Below are positions 36,214 through 44,907 of a stretch of DNA of 44,907 nt, one piece after another (positions within the stretch are counted from its first letter, which is position 1; the number at the start of each line of letters is the position of its first letter). Under the pieces are notes generated by a model. The model was given only the letters and a program-made list of their open reading frames with translations, was not told where the DNA came from and searched no databases. The stretch is taken from assembly GCA_945906795.1 (NCBI GenBank), contig CAMDRO010000014.1:1-44907 (forward strand), written 5' to 3'. Origin of the DNA: Spirosoma fluviale (GTDB lineage Bacteria > Bacteroidota > Bacteroidia > Cytophagales > Spirosomataceae). Position numbers and translations under genes: made by a program.

Positions 36214-36389
36214 AGACAAAAATTATTTTTCGCTTTTTTCGCATATCCTCTACTCGTTTTAAAGGTAAGAAAATTATCAAATCAATGGCATTATTTCGAC
36301 AGAAAAATAATATTTTTTTAACAGCTCTTTTAAACTTGAATGCGCGTATTGTTCATTCTTTGTAGATTTGCAAAAAAAAGAAAATATAC

Positions 36390-37598
36390 ATGTCCCAGCT
36401 GATTGAAAAGATTAAGGAATTAGCCCAGAAAAATACGTTGGAAGTGATCGGAAATCGCCATCACCTGCATCAAAATCCTGAGCTTTCTTACCATGAAGTG
36501 GAGACTCAGTCCTTCGTGTTAGCCCAACTCAATTCCATGGGAATTCAAGCAGATCGCATAGCCAATACTGGTTTAATCGCTAAGATAGAAGGCAAAAACC
36601 CAAGCAAGCGTGTGATTGCTTTGCGTGCTGATATGGACGCATTGCCCATTTTCGAAGCGAATGAAGTGCCTTATAAATCGAAACGCGAAGGCGTCATGCA
36701 TGCTTGCGGACATGATGTACATACTTCCTCTTTGCTCGGCACGGCAAAAATATTACAAGAAATACGGGGAGAATTTGAGGGGACGATTAAATTACTTTTT
36801 CAACCAGCGGAGGAAAAAGCACCTGGCGGAGCGAGCATGATGATCCAGGATGGTGCTTTGCAAAATCCGATTCCGGCAGGGATTTTGGGCCAACATGTTG
36901 CGCCGAATATCCCGGTGGGGAAAATCGGTTTTCGGGAAGGCATGTACATGGCTAGTGCGGATGAATTGTATCTGACCGTAAAAGGAAAAGGCGGACATGG
37001 AGCTATGCCCGATATTTGTGTGGATCCGATTTTGATTGCTTCGCACATCATTGTGGCGATGCAACAAATCATCTCTAGAAATAAAAATCCAAGATTGCCT
37101 TCGGTGTTGACCTTTGGAAAAATTGAGGGACTAGGGGCTACTAATATCATTCCGAATGAGGTCAAAATCCAAGGAACCTTCCGGGCCATGGATGAAGAGT
37201 GGCGCGCAGATGGCCTGGCAAAAATGAAGAAATTAGCCGAAGGAATGGCGGAGGCCATGGGAGGAAAATGTGAATTCGAGGTTTTAAAAGGCTATCCATT
37301 TTTACAAAATAATCCTGCGTTGACCCGACGCATGAAAGAAGCGGCGATTGAATACATGGGCGAGGAGCATGTCATCGACCTGGATATATGGATGGCGGCC
37401 GAGGATTTCGCGTGGTATACACATCATGTGGATGCCTGTTTTTACCGATTAGGCACTCGGAATGAGGCGCGAGGAATCATCAGTGGGGTACATACCCCTA
37501 CCTTTGACATCGATGAACAAGCCTTGGAAATCGGACCGGGACTGATGGCTTGGTTGGCCATTGCTGAGCTTAATCATTTGACTATTGACAGTCAATAG
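36390..37598 (+). CDS. M20D family amidohydrolase
   Basis: 402-residue zinc metallo-aminoacylase of the IAA-amino acid / N-acyl-amino acid hydrolase group. Metal-binding and catalytic segments: ADMDALPIFE, HACGHDVHTSSLLGTAKIL (Cys and His ligands), FQPAEEKAPGGASMMI (Glu general base) and AEDFAWY. Dimerisation domain about 185-300. Substrate is probably an N-acyl or N-conjugated amino acid; not determinable. No signal peptide, so cytoplasmic. A -7-like TAGATTTG lies at 36363-36370. The TAG stop lies inside a 27-base palindrome. Confidence 0.9.
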   Translation: MSQLIEKIKELAQKNTLEVIGNRHHLHQNPELSYHEVETQSFVLAQLNSMGIQADRIANTGLIAKIEGKNPSKRVIALRADMDALPIFEANEVPYKSKREGVMHACGHDVHTSSLLGTAKILQEIRGEFEGTIKLLFQPAEEKAPGGASMMIQDGALQNPIPAGILGQHVAPNIPVGKIGFREGMYMASADELYLTVKGKGGHGAMPDICVDPILIASHIIVAMQQIISRNKNPRLPSVLTFGKIEGLGATNIIPNEVKIQGTFRAMDEEWRADGLAKMKKLAEGMAEAMGGKCEFEVLKGYPFLQNNPALTRRMKEAAIEYMGEEHVIDLDIWMAAEDFAWYTHHVDACFYRLGTRNEARGIISGVHTPTFDIDEQALEIGPGLMAWLAIAELNHLTIDSQ

Positions 37599-37603
37599 TC
37601 AAA
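37577..37603. repeat. 27-base palindrome around the amidohydrolase stop
   Basis: TTTGACTATTGAC (37577-37589), one central A, GTCAATAGTCAAA (37591-37603). The stop codon TAG at 37596-37598 lies in the right arm. May act as a weak terminator. Confidence 0.7.
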
Positions 37604-37669
37604 TAAAATTTATCAACTTACTTTTCTTGAATTTCAGTTTTTAAAAGGCTAATCTGGTACAAAACCTAT

Positions 37670-37702
37670 AGCTTTACTAACTTTTAAAAAGTTAGTAAAG
37701 CT
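37670..37702. repeat. 33-base palindrome in intergenic region
   Basis: AGCTTTACTAACTTTT (37670-37685), central A, AAAAGTTAGTAAAGCT (37687-37702). Perfect 16-bp arms between convergent genes. It may terminate both, or be a copy of a dispersed palindrome. Confidence 0.75.
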
Positions 37703-37790
37703 TGGAATGGGGATCTTGGATTAATATTTTTTCAGCTAAAATTCACGATTTTCCTGCACAAAAAAACACCCATTTTTATTGGAAGAATAA

Positions 37791-37813
37791 GACGCGAGGT
37801 GTCGTGTCCCTAC
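37791..37813. repeat. Dispersed copy of the trp intergenic repeat
   Basis: GACGCGAGGT then GTCGTGTCCCTAC, matching the core of the repeat at 27092-27114 with a few changes. The intergenic stretch 37599-37839 holds this and the two palindromes, and no gene. Confidence 0.7.
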
Positions 37814-37839
37814 GAAAATCAATGATTTATCGAGTTTGC

Positions 37840-38628
37840 TTAAAACTCCATCGGGTCAGGATGCTTAAATTGGTATTTTAACTCCTTCGTTATTTTTTCC
37901 CCGGAAACAATTTTACCTCCTAAACAGGGTTGCGAATAGTCCCAAGTCCCCGCAGGCATATTGCGTTTTTCGATATCATTTTCGCCGACCTCCCCTTTTG
38001 TCGGATGAATAGGCGCCACTATATTATAAATACCTTTATTTATTTTTTCAACAGTCAAGGTACAAAGAGCAACCACATCATCTTTATGGACATAATTGAC
38101 CGGACAATTTGCCCCATCATTTCTTCGGCCTGAAAAATATTTTGCTACAAATCTGTCGCCGCCCATTAAACCCCCTAACCGCAAAATTACGCTGGGTATT
38201 TTGGAAGCCTGAATAAGTTGCTCGGCTTGGGCCATTAAAGAAGTTTCGACAATGGAGGATTTTTCATCCACGATATCAGAAACATTTTGATAGATGGAAG
38301 TGGATGAAAGAAAAATGATTTTTTTCACAATCTTCTCATCCAAAACGCTGAGCCAATCCTGTAATATTTGCAAATAAAATTCCTCCGAATTCTTTTTTCT
38401 ACGCGGAGGTATCGCCCAAATTTGTATTTCAGAAGCATTCATTTCATCCCAAAGGCCCTTCTCCATATTGGGCTCTGCCCTAAATTCCACCACCTTAATA
38501 TTAGGATGTTTGGCTTGTTTGTGAGCAGACGATGCTGATACGATTACTTCGAATTCCGCTAAAGCTAATTTAAATGCCAAAGGTGCACCTACCCAACCGC
38601 CCCCGTAAATACTGATGTTTTTTTTCAT
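37840..38628 (-). CDS. SDR-like NAD(P)-binding epimerase family protein
   Basis: 262-residue Rossmann-fold protein: N-terminal SIYGGGWVGAPLAFKLA with a GGGWVG nucleotide-binding motif, then FLSSTSIYQ (SDR Ser and Tyr region), VILRLGGLMGG and VNYVHKDDVVAL. This pattern resembles the extended atypical SDR group including YeeZ. No obvious YxxxK catalytic pair is present, so activity is uncertain. A -7-like TAAATTTG lies at 38667-38660 on the minus strand. It is divergent from the metallophosphoesterase. Confidence 0.82.
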   Translation of the reverse strand: MKKNISIYGGGWVGAPLAFKLALAEFEVIVSASSAHKQAKHPNIKVVEFRAEPNMEKGLWDEMNASEIQIWAIPPRRKKNSEEFYLQILQDWLSVLDEKIVKKIIFLSSTSIYQNVSDIVDEKSSIVETSLMAQAEQLIQASKIPSVILRLGGLMGGDRFVAKYFSGRRNDGANCPVNYVHKDDVVALCTLTVEKINKGIYNIVAPIHPTKGEVGENDIEKRNMPAGTWDYSQPCLGGKIVSGEKITKELKYQFKHPDPMEF

Positions 38629-38697
38629 AATTTTTTGCGCCTTTGGAACAAATGAACAACAAATTTAGTTGTAAATTGCATTAGCGAACGCTATCCT

Positions 38698-39942
38698 ATG
38701 AATAAAATGTATTTTGTTCCTTTTTTGTCTCTCGTAATTTTTGCGATTGATTATTATGTTTGGCAGGCATTTCGCACGGCAACACAACAATCATCTGCTC
38801 AAATCCAGTTAATTACCCGGTATGTCTATTGGGGATTTACGAGTTTGATCATAGCCGGAATTTGGGCCTACAATTTCATGCCCTTGTATTTTTGGAAAAA
38901 TGAAATTCGGATTACTTTCATGGCTTTGGTGATGATTAGCGTGATTACCAAATTATTCATCATCCTGTTTTTACTGATTGAGGACATTACCCGCATCATT
39001 CGTTGGTCCTTCCAAAATGTCAAAATGCGCATTAGTCCAGACGAATACGCTCCTGGAAATATCAGCAGAAACGAGTTCCTTTCCAAAGCGGCTATTGCCG
39101 TTGGCGCCGTACCTGCCGCCACCTTTGCCTTTGGTATCATTTCGGGAGCTCACGATTATCGGGTTGAAAAAATATCCCTAAAAATCCAAAATCTACCCAA
39201 AGAGTTTAAAGGCATGCGAATTGCCCAAGTTTCTGATATTCATACAGGAAGCTTTTTCAATAAAACAGCTGTCAAAGGGGGAGTCGAAATGATGATGCGA
39301 GAGAAGGCAGATGTGATCTTTTTTACGGGCGATTTGGTCAATAATGAGGCCAAAGAGGTAAAAGATTATTTCGAGATTTTTTCAAAATTAAAAGCCCCCT
39401 TAGGCGTTTTTAGCACCTTAGGCAACCATGACTATGGCGATTATGTGCGTTGGAATTCCCCGGCAGCCAAGAAGCAAAATTTAAAAGATTTAATGAAAGC
39501 CCACGAATTATTGGGCTATGATTTATTGATGGACGAACATCGATTCATCGAAGAATCAGGTGAGAAATTAGCGATTATCGGAGTACAAAATATTGGCGTG
39601 GGCCGTTTTCCTTGGTATGGGAACCTTGGAAAGGCATACGCTGGCACAGAAGAAGCGTCAACGAAATTGCTCCTTTCACACGATCCAACCCATTGGAATG
39701 CCGAAGTGACTAAGAAATTCAAGGACATCGATGTCGCTTTCGCTGGACACACCCATGGCTCACAATTTGGTGTGAAGATTGGTAATTATAAATGGTCCCC
39801 AGCACAATACGTATATAAGCAATGGGCAGGTTTATATCAAGAAGGTGAGCAGCAAATTTACGTCAATCGGGGATATGGGTATTTAGGGTATCCGGGCCGA
39901 GTAGGTATGCCGCCGGAAATTACGGTGTTTACCCTGTCTTAA
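38698..39942 (+). CDS. Membrane-anchored metallophosphoesterase
   Basis: 414-residue protein with three N-terminal transmembrane segments (about 4-24, 40-62, 72-98), a further hydrophobic stretch near 130-150, then a calcineurin-like phosphoesterase domain (about 175-410). Dimetal ligands are clear: QVSDIHTG, FFTGDLVNNE, LGNHDYGDY, LLSHDPTHW and FAGHTHGSQFG. Topology suggests catalysis outside the cytoplasm, as in YkuE-like enzymes. The substrate is not determinable. It ends 226 bp before tRNA-Cys. I see nothing coding in that gap. Confidence 0.9.
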   Translation: MNKMYFVPFLSLVIFAIDYYVWQAFRTATQQSSAQIQLITRYVYWGFTSLIIAGIWAYNFMPLYFWKNEIRITFMALVMISVITKLFIILFLLIEDITRIIRWSFQNVKMRISPDEYAPGNISRNEFLSKAAIAVGAVPAATFAFGIISGAHDYRVEKISLKIQNLPKEFKGMRIAQVSDIHTGSFFNKTAVKGGVEMMMREKADVIFFTGDLVNNEAKEVKDYFEIFSKLKAPLGVFSTLGNHDYGDYVRWNSPAAKKQNLKDLMKAHELLGYDLLMDEHRFIEESGEKLAIIGVQNIGVGRFPWYGNLGKAYAGTEEASTKLLLSHDPTHWNAEVTKKFKDIDVAFAGHTHGSQFGVKIGNYKWSPAQYVYKQWAGLYQEGEQQIYVNRGYGYLGYPGRVGMPPEITVFTLS

Positions 39943-40123
39943 TCCAGTCAATATTATTTCAGTCAAGCTAAGAACTAGGTAAATAAGTGTTTCAAAAGAG
40001 ACAATTAAAAAAGTACATTTAAAAGCTGAAACTCATTCAAATATTATTAAAAAAATACCGTAGGAAATCAAACTAATCGAAACAACCATTTCATTAGTAA
40101 AAGTCCGTTTTTTCAAAATACCG

Positions 40124-40154
40124 TTTGCCCATTAGCAAAAAAGTGCTATTTTTG
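40124..40154 (+). promoter_or_regulatory. tRNA-Cys promoter
   Basis: -33 TTTG (40124-40127), 19-nt spacer, -7 TATTTTTG (40147-40154), 14 bases before the tRNA. Confidence 0.75.
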
Positions 40155-40168
40155 TATTCTAGTAATTT

Positions 40169-40239
40169 GGTTTCGTGGCCGAGCGGCTAGGCAGAGGTCT
40201 GCAAAACCTTCTACAGCGGTTCGAATCCGCTCGAAACCT
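40169..40239 (+). tRNA. tRNA-Cys (GCA)
   Basis: 71-nt tRNA. Acceptor stem GGTTTCG (40169-40175) pairs with CGAAACC (40232-40238); D arm GCCG...GGC; anticodon stem GAGGT/ACCTT with loop CTGCAAA, giving anticodon GCA; T arm AGCGG-TTCGAAT-CCGCT. Discriminator base T73 is the cysteine identity base. The 3' CCA is not encoded. Confidence 0.95.
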
Positions 40240-40243
40240 CAAA

Positions 40244-40268
40244 AAACCTTCCTAGTGAAGGTTTTTTT
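40244..40268 (+). terminator. tRNA-Cys terminator
   Basis: AAACCTTC (40244-40251), loop ctagt, GAAGGTTT (40257-40264) and four more T residues, five bases after the tRNA. Confidence 0.85.
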
Positions 40269-40389
40269 GTTTATGTTGAAATTTTAATACTTAAGCTAAA
40301 AATAATTCAATAATCTTTTATGCTTATTTTAAAAAATTCTAAATAAGGGGCTAATCCTTAAAAAATCCTGAAATTGGATGGACAATTAA

Positions 40390-40420
40390 TTGTTTCTTAT
40401 TATTTCAAATAGTAATTTTG
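40390..40420 (+). promoter_or_regulatory. act operon promoter
   Basis: Partial -33 TTG (40390-40392), 20-nt spacer, -7 TAATTTTG (40413-40420). The predicted leader to actA is about 26 nt. Confidence 0.55.
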
Positions 40421-40451
40421 GCCTCTGAATTAAAAAGAGAATTCCAAGCTT

Positions 40452-41660
40452 ATGTTTTGTAAAAAATCAACTCTCGTTACCTTTCTTTTTTCATTAGCCT
40501 TATTATTTGCAACAGCATATAAATCCTATTCACAGGATGCGGCAGAAGGAGAATCACTATTTAAAAACAATTGTGCTGCTTGCCATAATACCTCGGATGA
40601 GGCCTTAGTAGGTCCTGGTTTAAAGGGTATTAGCGAGCGACGTCCAATCGAATGGATCGTTTCTTGGGTACATAATCCTCAGGCTATGATCGCGTCTGGC
40701 GATCAATATGCCAATGATTTGTATAACAAATATAACAAGGCTGCGATGACCCCCTATCCCAACTTCTCAGAGGGACAGATCAAGGGAATTGTTGCCTACA
40801 TCGATGCGGCGAATGCAGCTCCAGCAGCTCCGGCAGCAGGTGCAGCCCCAGTGGCAGCCACAGCTCCAGCAGCAGCTCCAAGCTCCGGTGGCATGATGGA
40901 AATTTTGTTAGTCGGATTGCTAATCATCATGGTTCTTGTATTAATTGCCTTATTATCTATTGTTAATACCTTAGGTAAACTTTCAGGTACTGACGTAAAT
41001 GATTCAGGAAAACCATTTTTCCAAGCATTATCAGAAAACGCAAAATCTTTAGCTGCCAACTCAGCTGTAAAAACGGGCGTGATCGTTTTGGTATTGTTAC
41101 TAGGTGGAAAAGCCACGATTGACGCAGCCTATGGCGTGGGTTTACAACAAGGATATGCGCCTGAGCAACCCATCAAATTTTCACACAAACTACACGCAGG
41201 TGAGTATCAAATTAATTGCAACTATTGCCATACAGGAGTTTACGAGGGGAAAGGGGCTAATGTGCCATCGGCCAATATTTGTATGAACTGCCACAATGCG
41301 ATCAAAAGAGAATCTCCAGAAATTCAAAAGATTTATTCAGCAATAGAAAAAAACGAACCTATTCAATGGGTACGTGTTCACAACCTTCCTGATTTAGCAT
41401 ATTTCAACCACTCCCAACATACGAATGTTGGCGCTCTTGAGTGCAAAAGCTGCCATGGAGAAATAGAGAAGATGGAAGTAGTAGAGCAGCGTTCATCCCT
41501 AACCATGGGTTGGTGTATCGATTGTCATCGTCAAACAGATGTCAATTCCAAAGGAAATGCCTATTATGACAAATTAGTTGAGGTACATAATAAGGATAGC
41601 AAAACGCCTTTAAAAGTTCAAAACATCGGTGGCTTAGAATGTTCTAAGTGCCATTATTAA
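40452..41660 (+). CDS. actA: Alternative complex III subunit ActA with fused N-terminal cytochrome c
   Basis: 402-residue multiheme cytochrome of the quinol-oxidising alternative complex III. A signal peptide (ending near KSYSQ) precedes a monoheme class I cytochrome c domain (CAACH at 41-45, Met ligand in AAMTPYP). An Ala/Pro-rich linker (about 120-145) and transmembrane helices (about 148-172 and 201-218) follow. The C-terminal ActA region has five CxxCH motifs: CNYCH (256), CMNCH (277), CKSCH (331), CIDCH (355) and CSKCH (397). Six hemes in all. ActA homologues are usually pentaheme, so the first domain is an added module that may act as an electron exit or entry site. It leads the act operon. 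Confidence 0.92.
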   Translation: MFCKKSTLVTFLFSLALLFATAYKSYSQDAAEGESLFKNNCAACHNTSDEALVGPGLKGISERRPIEWIVSWVHNPQAMIASGDQYANDLYNKYNKAAMTPYPNFSEGQIKGIVAYIDAANAAPAAPAAGAAPVAATAPAAAPSSGGMMEILLVGLLIIMVLVLIALLSIVNTLGKLSGTDVNDSGKPFFQALSENAKSLAANSAVKTGVIVLVLLLGGKATIDAAYGVGLQQGYAPEQPIKFSHKLHAGEYQINCNYCHTGVYEGKGANVPSANICMNCHNAIKRESPEIQKIYSAIEKNEPIQWVRVHNLPDLAYFNHSQHTNVGALECKSCHGEIEKMEVVEQRSSLTMGWCIDCHRQTDVNSKGNAYYDKLVEVHNKDSKTPLKVQNIGGLECSKCHY

Positions 41661-41704
41661 TTTAGAAAAATAGATTCAATTTTAGTCTGAATAAGAAAGA
41701 TTAT

Positions 41705-44700
41705 ATGGAAAATTCGAACAAGAGGTATTGGAAAGGGATAGAGGAGTTAACCAATGAACCATCGTTTGTAAAAAACATTCACAATGAGTTTGGCAATATG
41801 CCAACTGAAAATGATTCAAAGGGAGAATCCCTTGTCGATGGATCTGCCACGCATCGGCGAGATTTTCTGAAAATGTTGGGTTTTGGGGTAGCGGCCGTGT
41901 CATTAGCAGCCTGCGAAACACCCGTTAAAAACACCATCCCCTACTTAAATAAGCCAGAGGACGTTGAGCCAACCATCGCCAACTGGTATGCGTCGACCTA
42001 TATGGATGGAGGAGAATACGCAGCCATTTTAGTCAAAACCAGAGAAGGAAGGCCGGTAAAAATTGAAGGAAATAAATCGTCATCTGTTTCTAAAGGGGTT
42101 CTTTCAGGAAGGGCGCACGCTTCCGTGTTAAGTCTTTACGATAACGAAAAATTAAAAGGACCTCAAATTGGCGGAAAGTCTGCCGACTGGGCACAATTAG
42201 ATAAAGAATTTACGGCAAAATTAGCGGCTTTGGCTGCTAAAGGAGGACAAATTAGAATTGTTTCTAATTCCATTCTTTCGCCAACAACAAAAAAAGTAAT
42301 TGCAGAATTTACCGCAAAATATCCAACGACCCAACATGTTGTTTATGATGCGAATCCAGCTTATGGATTAACTCTGGCACATGGTGGAGTTTTACCCAAC
42401 ATCGATTTCAGCCAAGCAAAAACAATGGTTTCTATTGGCGCTGATTTCTTAGGTTCTTGGATAGCGCCTACAGAATTTGCCGCTCAATGGGCGATAACAC
42501 GTAAAGTGGGTTCAGCAAAAGATGGCAAAAAGACCATGTCTCGTCATTATCAGTTTGAGTCAATTTTATCTAATACAGGAGCTAACGCAGATTATCGTTC
42601 AACTTACAAGCCATCGCAAGAGGGTTTGGTTGCCCTATCCTTATATAATGCAGTTGCCAAATTATCAGGAGCAGCTGTACTTTCAGGCGCAAGCATTAAA
42701 GTAGATCACTTAGAAAAAGCGGCGAAAGATCTTGTTGCTTCGAAAGGAGCATCTATCGTCGTTTCTGGATCCAATGATCCGGAAGTTCAAAAAATCGTTG
42801 CCGCGACCAATATTTTAGTTGGCGCCTACGGAACCACCATCAACACCGGCTTAGCTGTTCATTACCGTCAAGGAAATGACATGGCGATGGCTAATTTCAT
42901 TAAGGAAGCTACCGCAGGAAGTATATCTTCTGTGATTTTCTATAACGCAAATCCAGTTTATAATCACCCGATGGGAGCCGCGCTAGCAGCAGCTTTACCA
43001 AAAATAGCCTTGAGTTTGGCGACCAATGATCGGGCAGATGAAACGGCGTCTTTATGTCAGTTCGTTGCTCCAGATTCACATTATTTAGAATCATGGAATG
43101 ATGCAGAACCTAAAGCTGGTTTTTATTCATTAAGCCAACCAACGATTTCGACCATTTTCAAAACACGTCAAGCGCAATCAAGTTTCTTGACTTGGGCAGG
43201 CTTAGCGTCAGATTTTGCAACTTATCTAGAAAGCAACTGGGAGAAAAATATTTTAAAAGGTGGAGCAGTGGCGTGGAAAAACGCATTGCATGATGGAGTT
43301 TTTGAGCCTAATGCAGTCAATATTTCTGCAGCGTCTCCTTCCGTAGATGTAGCCGCTTCAGCAGCTGCGATCAACAAATCTTATACCGCAACTTCTACAA
43401 ATTTAGAAATAACAGTATATGAAAAAGTAGGTTTGGGAACAGGTTCCCAAGCAAATAACCCTTGGTTACAAGAATTCCCTGAGCCCGTTTCGAAGGCTTG
43501 TTGGGATAATTACGCAGCCATTTCACAACCTACAGCAACTAAATTAAATTTAAAGCAAGGCGACTTAGTAGAAGTAGGCGCCAAAGGATATAAAGTAACC
43601 CTTCCCGTGTTAGTCCAACCGGGCCAAGCACAAGATACCATTGCCATTGCCATCGGTTATGGCCGAACAAAAGCAGGTAAGTCAGCAGATGGAGTTGGGG
43701 TAAATGCATACCCATTCATTTCTGAAATTAATGGAGCTTGTGTAGGAATTAATACACAGGGTGTTACGATCACGCCAACCGGTGAGACTAAAGATATTGC
43801 ACAGACACAAACACACCATACCGTGATGGCACGCCAAGCGGTAGTTCAGGAAACTGTTTTAGGAAGTTTTGTTAAGGATCCACTTTCGGGACGTTATAAT
43901 CCACAAATTTCAACAGCCGAAGGAAAGAAAGATGCAACCGACATTTCGCTTTGGAATGGACATAAGTACAATAACCATGCATGGGGAATGGTCATCGACC
44001 TAAACACGTGTACCGGCTGTTCTGCTTGTGTTATTTCATGTTCAGCTGAAAATAATGTGCCGGTTGTCGGCCGCCAAGAAGTCATTAATCGTCGTGAAAT
44101 GCACTGGATGCGAATCGATAGATATTATTCTTCAGATGCAGAGGTAGAAGATTTAAAAGGATTGGAAATAGCTTCTGATAATCCAGAGGTGGTATTCCAA
44201 CCGATGTTATGTCAACATTGCAACAATGCGCCTTGTGAAACGGTTTGTCCGGTATTAGCAACGACGCACTCTTCAGAAGGTTTAAACCAAATGACGTATA
44301 ACCGTTGTATTGGAACGCGTTATTGTGCCAACAACTGTCCATATAAAGTACGTCGATTTAATTGGTTCCGTTATTTCCAAACAGATGATTTTGATTTCCA
44401 TTTCAATAATGATTTGGGACGTATGGTCATCAATCCAGAAGTAACTGTTCGTTCACGTGGGGTGATGGAAAAATGCTCGATGTGTGTTCAAAGAATTCAA
44501 GCAGGTAAGTTAGAAGCTAAAAAAGAGAAGAGAAGACCCATCGATGGAGAAATCCAAATGGCTTGTGCACAATCTTGTCCGACCAATGCCATTACTTTTG
44601 GTGATATGAATGATCCAAGTTCTGAAATTTCTAAGTTATTGGAAGTTGAAAAAGAAGGTCGCGCATACCACGTCATTGAAGAAATTAATGTGAAGCCAAA

Positions 44701-44752
44701 TGTTTCTTATTTGATGAAAGTGCGTAACAAGGATTCAAAAATAGAAGCTTAA
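41705..44752 (+). CDS. actB: Alternative complex III iron-sulfur subunit ActB
   Basis: 1015-residue fusion of a molybdopterin-oxidoreductase-like domain (about 75-720, thought to lack the cofactor in ActB) and a ferredoxin-like domain with three [4Fe-4S] and one [3Fe-4S] cluster sites: CTGCSACVISC (about 768), CQHCNNAPCETVCP (about 836), CIGTRYCANNCPY (about 868), CSMCVQR (about 923) and CAQSCPTNA (about 954). The N-terminus begins with the RYWKGIEELTNEPSF extension typical of Bacteroidota ActB, then a Tat-like HRRDFLKMLGFG (Arg51-Arg52) and a lipobox SLAAC with Cys70, so it is probably Tat-exported and lipid-anchored. Transfers electrons to ActA hemes. Confidence 0.95.
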   Translation: MENSNKRYWKGIEELTNEPSFVKNIHNEFGNMPTENDSKGESLVDGSATHRRDFLKMLGFGVAAVSLAACETPVKNTIPYLNKPEDVEPTIANWYASTYMDGGEYAAILVKTREGRPVKIEGNKSSSVSKGVLSGRAHASVLSLYDNEKLKGPQIGGKSADWAQLDKEFTAKLAALAAKGGQIRIVSNSILSPTTKKVIAEFTAKYPTTQHVVYDANPAYGLTLAHGGVLPNIDFSQAKTMVSIGADFLGSWIAPTEFAAQWAITRKVGSAKDGKKTMSRHYQFESILSNTGANADYRSTYKPSQEGLVALSLYNAVAKLSGAAVLSGASIKVDHLEKAAKDLVASKGASIVVSGSNDPEVQKIVAATNILVGAYGTTINTGLAVHYRQGNDMAMANFIKEATAGSISSVIFYNANPVYNHPMGAALAAALPKIALSLATNDRADETASLCQFVAPDSHYLESWNDAEPKAGFYSLSQPTISTIFKTRQAQSSFLTWAGLASDFATYLESNWEKNILKGGAVAWKNALHDGVFEPNAVNISAASPSVDVAASAAAINKSYTATSTNLEITVYEKVGLGTGSQANNPWLQEFPEPVSKACWDNYAAISQPTATKLNLKQGDLVEVGAKGYKVTLPVLVQPGQAQDTIAIAIGYGRTKAGKSADGVGVNAYPFISEINGACVGINTQGVTITPTGETKDIAQTQTHHTVMARQAVVQETVLGSFVKDPLSGRYNPQISTAEGKKDATDISLWNGHKYNNHAWGMVIDLNTCTGCSACVISCSAENNVPVVGRQEVINRREMHWMRIDRYYSSDAEVEDLKGLEIASDNPEVVFQPMLCQHCNNAPCETVCPVLATTHSSEGLNQMTYNRCIGTRYCANNCPYKVRRFNWFRYFQTDDFDFHFNNDLGRMVINPEVTVRSRGVMEKCSMCVQRIQAGKLEAKKEKRRPIDGEIQMACAQSCPTNAITFGDMNDPSSEISKLLEVEKEGRAYHVIEEINVKPNVSYLMKVRNKDSKIEA

Positions 44753-44782
44753 TATTTAAATAAAATAAAAATTAACTAATAT

Positions 44783-44907
44783 ATGTCGCACGTTGTATCA
44801 CCTATAAGAGAGAAACTAGTTACTGGTGGAAAATCTTATCACGATGTTACCCACGATATCTGCAAACAAGTAGAAGGGGAACCCACAAAAGAATGGAAAT
44901 GGGCCTT
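44783..44907 (+). CDS. actC: Alternative complex III subunit ActC, N-terminal part
   Basis: The frame opens at ATG 44783 and runs off the window end with 41 complete codons (MSHVVSPIREKLVTGGKSYH onward to KEWKWA). N-terminal residues and position directly after actB match ActC, the NrfD-like multi-spanning quinol-binding subunit. Only the cytoplasmic N-terminus is visible, with no membrane helix yet, so the assignment relies partly on the gene order. It starts 30 bases after actB. Confidence 0.82.
   Translation, partial: MSHVVSPIREKLVTGGKSYHDVTHDICKQVEGEPTKEWKWA

Noticed and set aside
36285-36365. 26-residue frame upstream of the amidohydrolase
   Set aside because: No signal peptide, no promoter before it, and it ends inside the -7-like box of the next gene. 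Probably chance.
39943-40168. Small gene or RNA in the gap before tRNA-Cys
   Set aside because: No frame with a signal or promoter and no stable hairpin seen; only the tRNA promoter is supported.

Overview
The window looks like a chromosomal piece of a Bacteroidota genome, most likely a Cytophagales-type aerobe (the lineage is inferred). Support comes from a GldJ gliding lipoprotein, an alternative complex III (act) locus with the characteristic extended ActB, a TonB receptor with an N-terminal carboxypeptidase-regulatory-like domain, short AT-rich intergenic gaps without obvious Shine-Dalgarno sites, and many copies of the Bacteroidota promoter: TTTG, 18-21 nt, TAnnTTTG. Most genes are housekeeping. 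I see no prophage, insertion sequence, CRISPR array or large island. The only accessory-looking locus is a damaged higBA toxin-antitoxin pair.

Layout. 1-10.1 kb: an ABC-F ATPase; a very large secreted ThuA / sugar dehydrogenase / PKD / cytochrome c fusion; a secreted dienelactone hydrolase followed by a 45-residue lipoprotein; a PhyH-type dioxygenase divergent from an AraC regulator; TerC; a family 2 glycosyltransferase. 10.1-20.4 kb: a TonB receptor under a TPP riboswitch (probable thiamine uptake), with mfd diverging from it; gldJ; comFC; fusA. 20.4-23.6 kb: an acyltransferase, a LolD-like ABC ATPase, the broken higB with intact higA, and rplS. 23.6-30.4 kb: a complete minus-strand operon trpE-G-D-C-F-B-A, preceded by a promoter, a 13-residue leader peptide with one Trp codon and an intrinsic terminator (attenuator). 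30.4-39.9 kb: purB with a VOC protein, an orphan sensor kinase, prfA, a lipoprotein, a DUF2520-type Rossmann protein, an HNH nuclease, an M20 amidohydrolase, an SDR-like protein and a membrane metallophosphoesterase. 40.1-44.9 kb: tRNA-Cys(GCA), then the start of the act operon: hexaheme actA, actB and the first 41 codons of actC.

How the parts work together. The trp genes convert chorismate to tryptophan and appear controlled by transcription attenuation. The TonB receptor would import thiamine or a precursor when TPP is low. ActA, ActB and ActC form the electron-input side of the quinol-oxidising complex. GldJ belongs to the gliding / type IX secretion machinery. Two divergent intergenic regions show interlocked promoters that share a TTTGCAAA junction.

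The less ordinary observations are the trp leader, the TPP riboswitch with an adjoining perfect hairpin, the interlocked promoters, a probably leaderless acyltransferase mRNA, a frameshifted toxin with a perfect operator-like palindrome, the 47-bp tandem repeats inside the trp operon, and the multi-domain redox fusion protein. No gene-free stretch exceeds about 250 bases.
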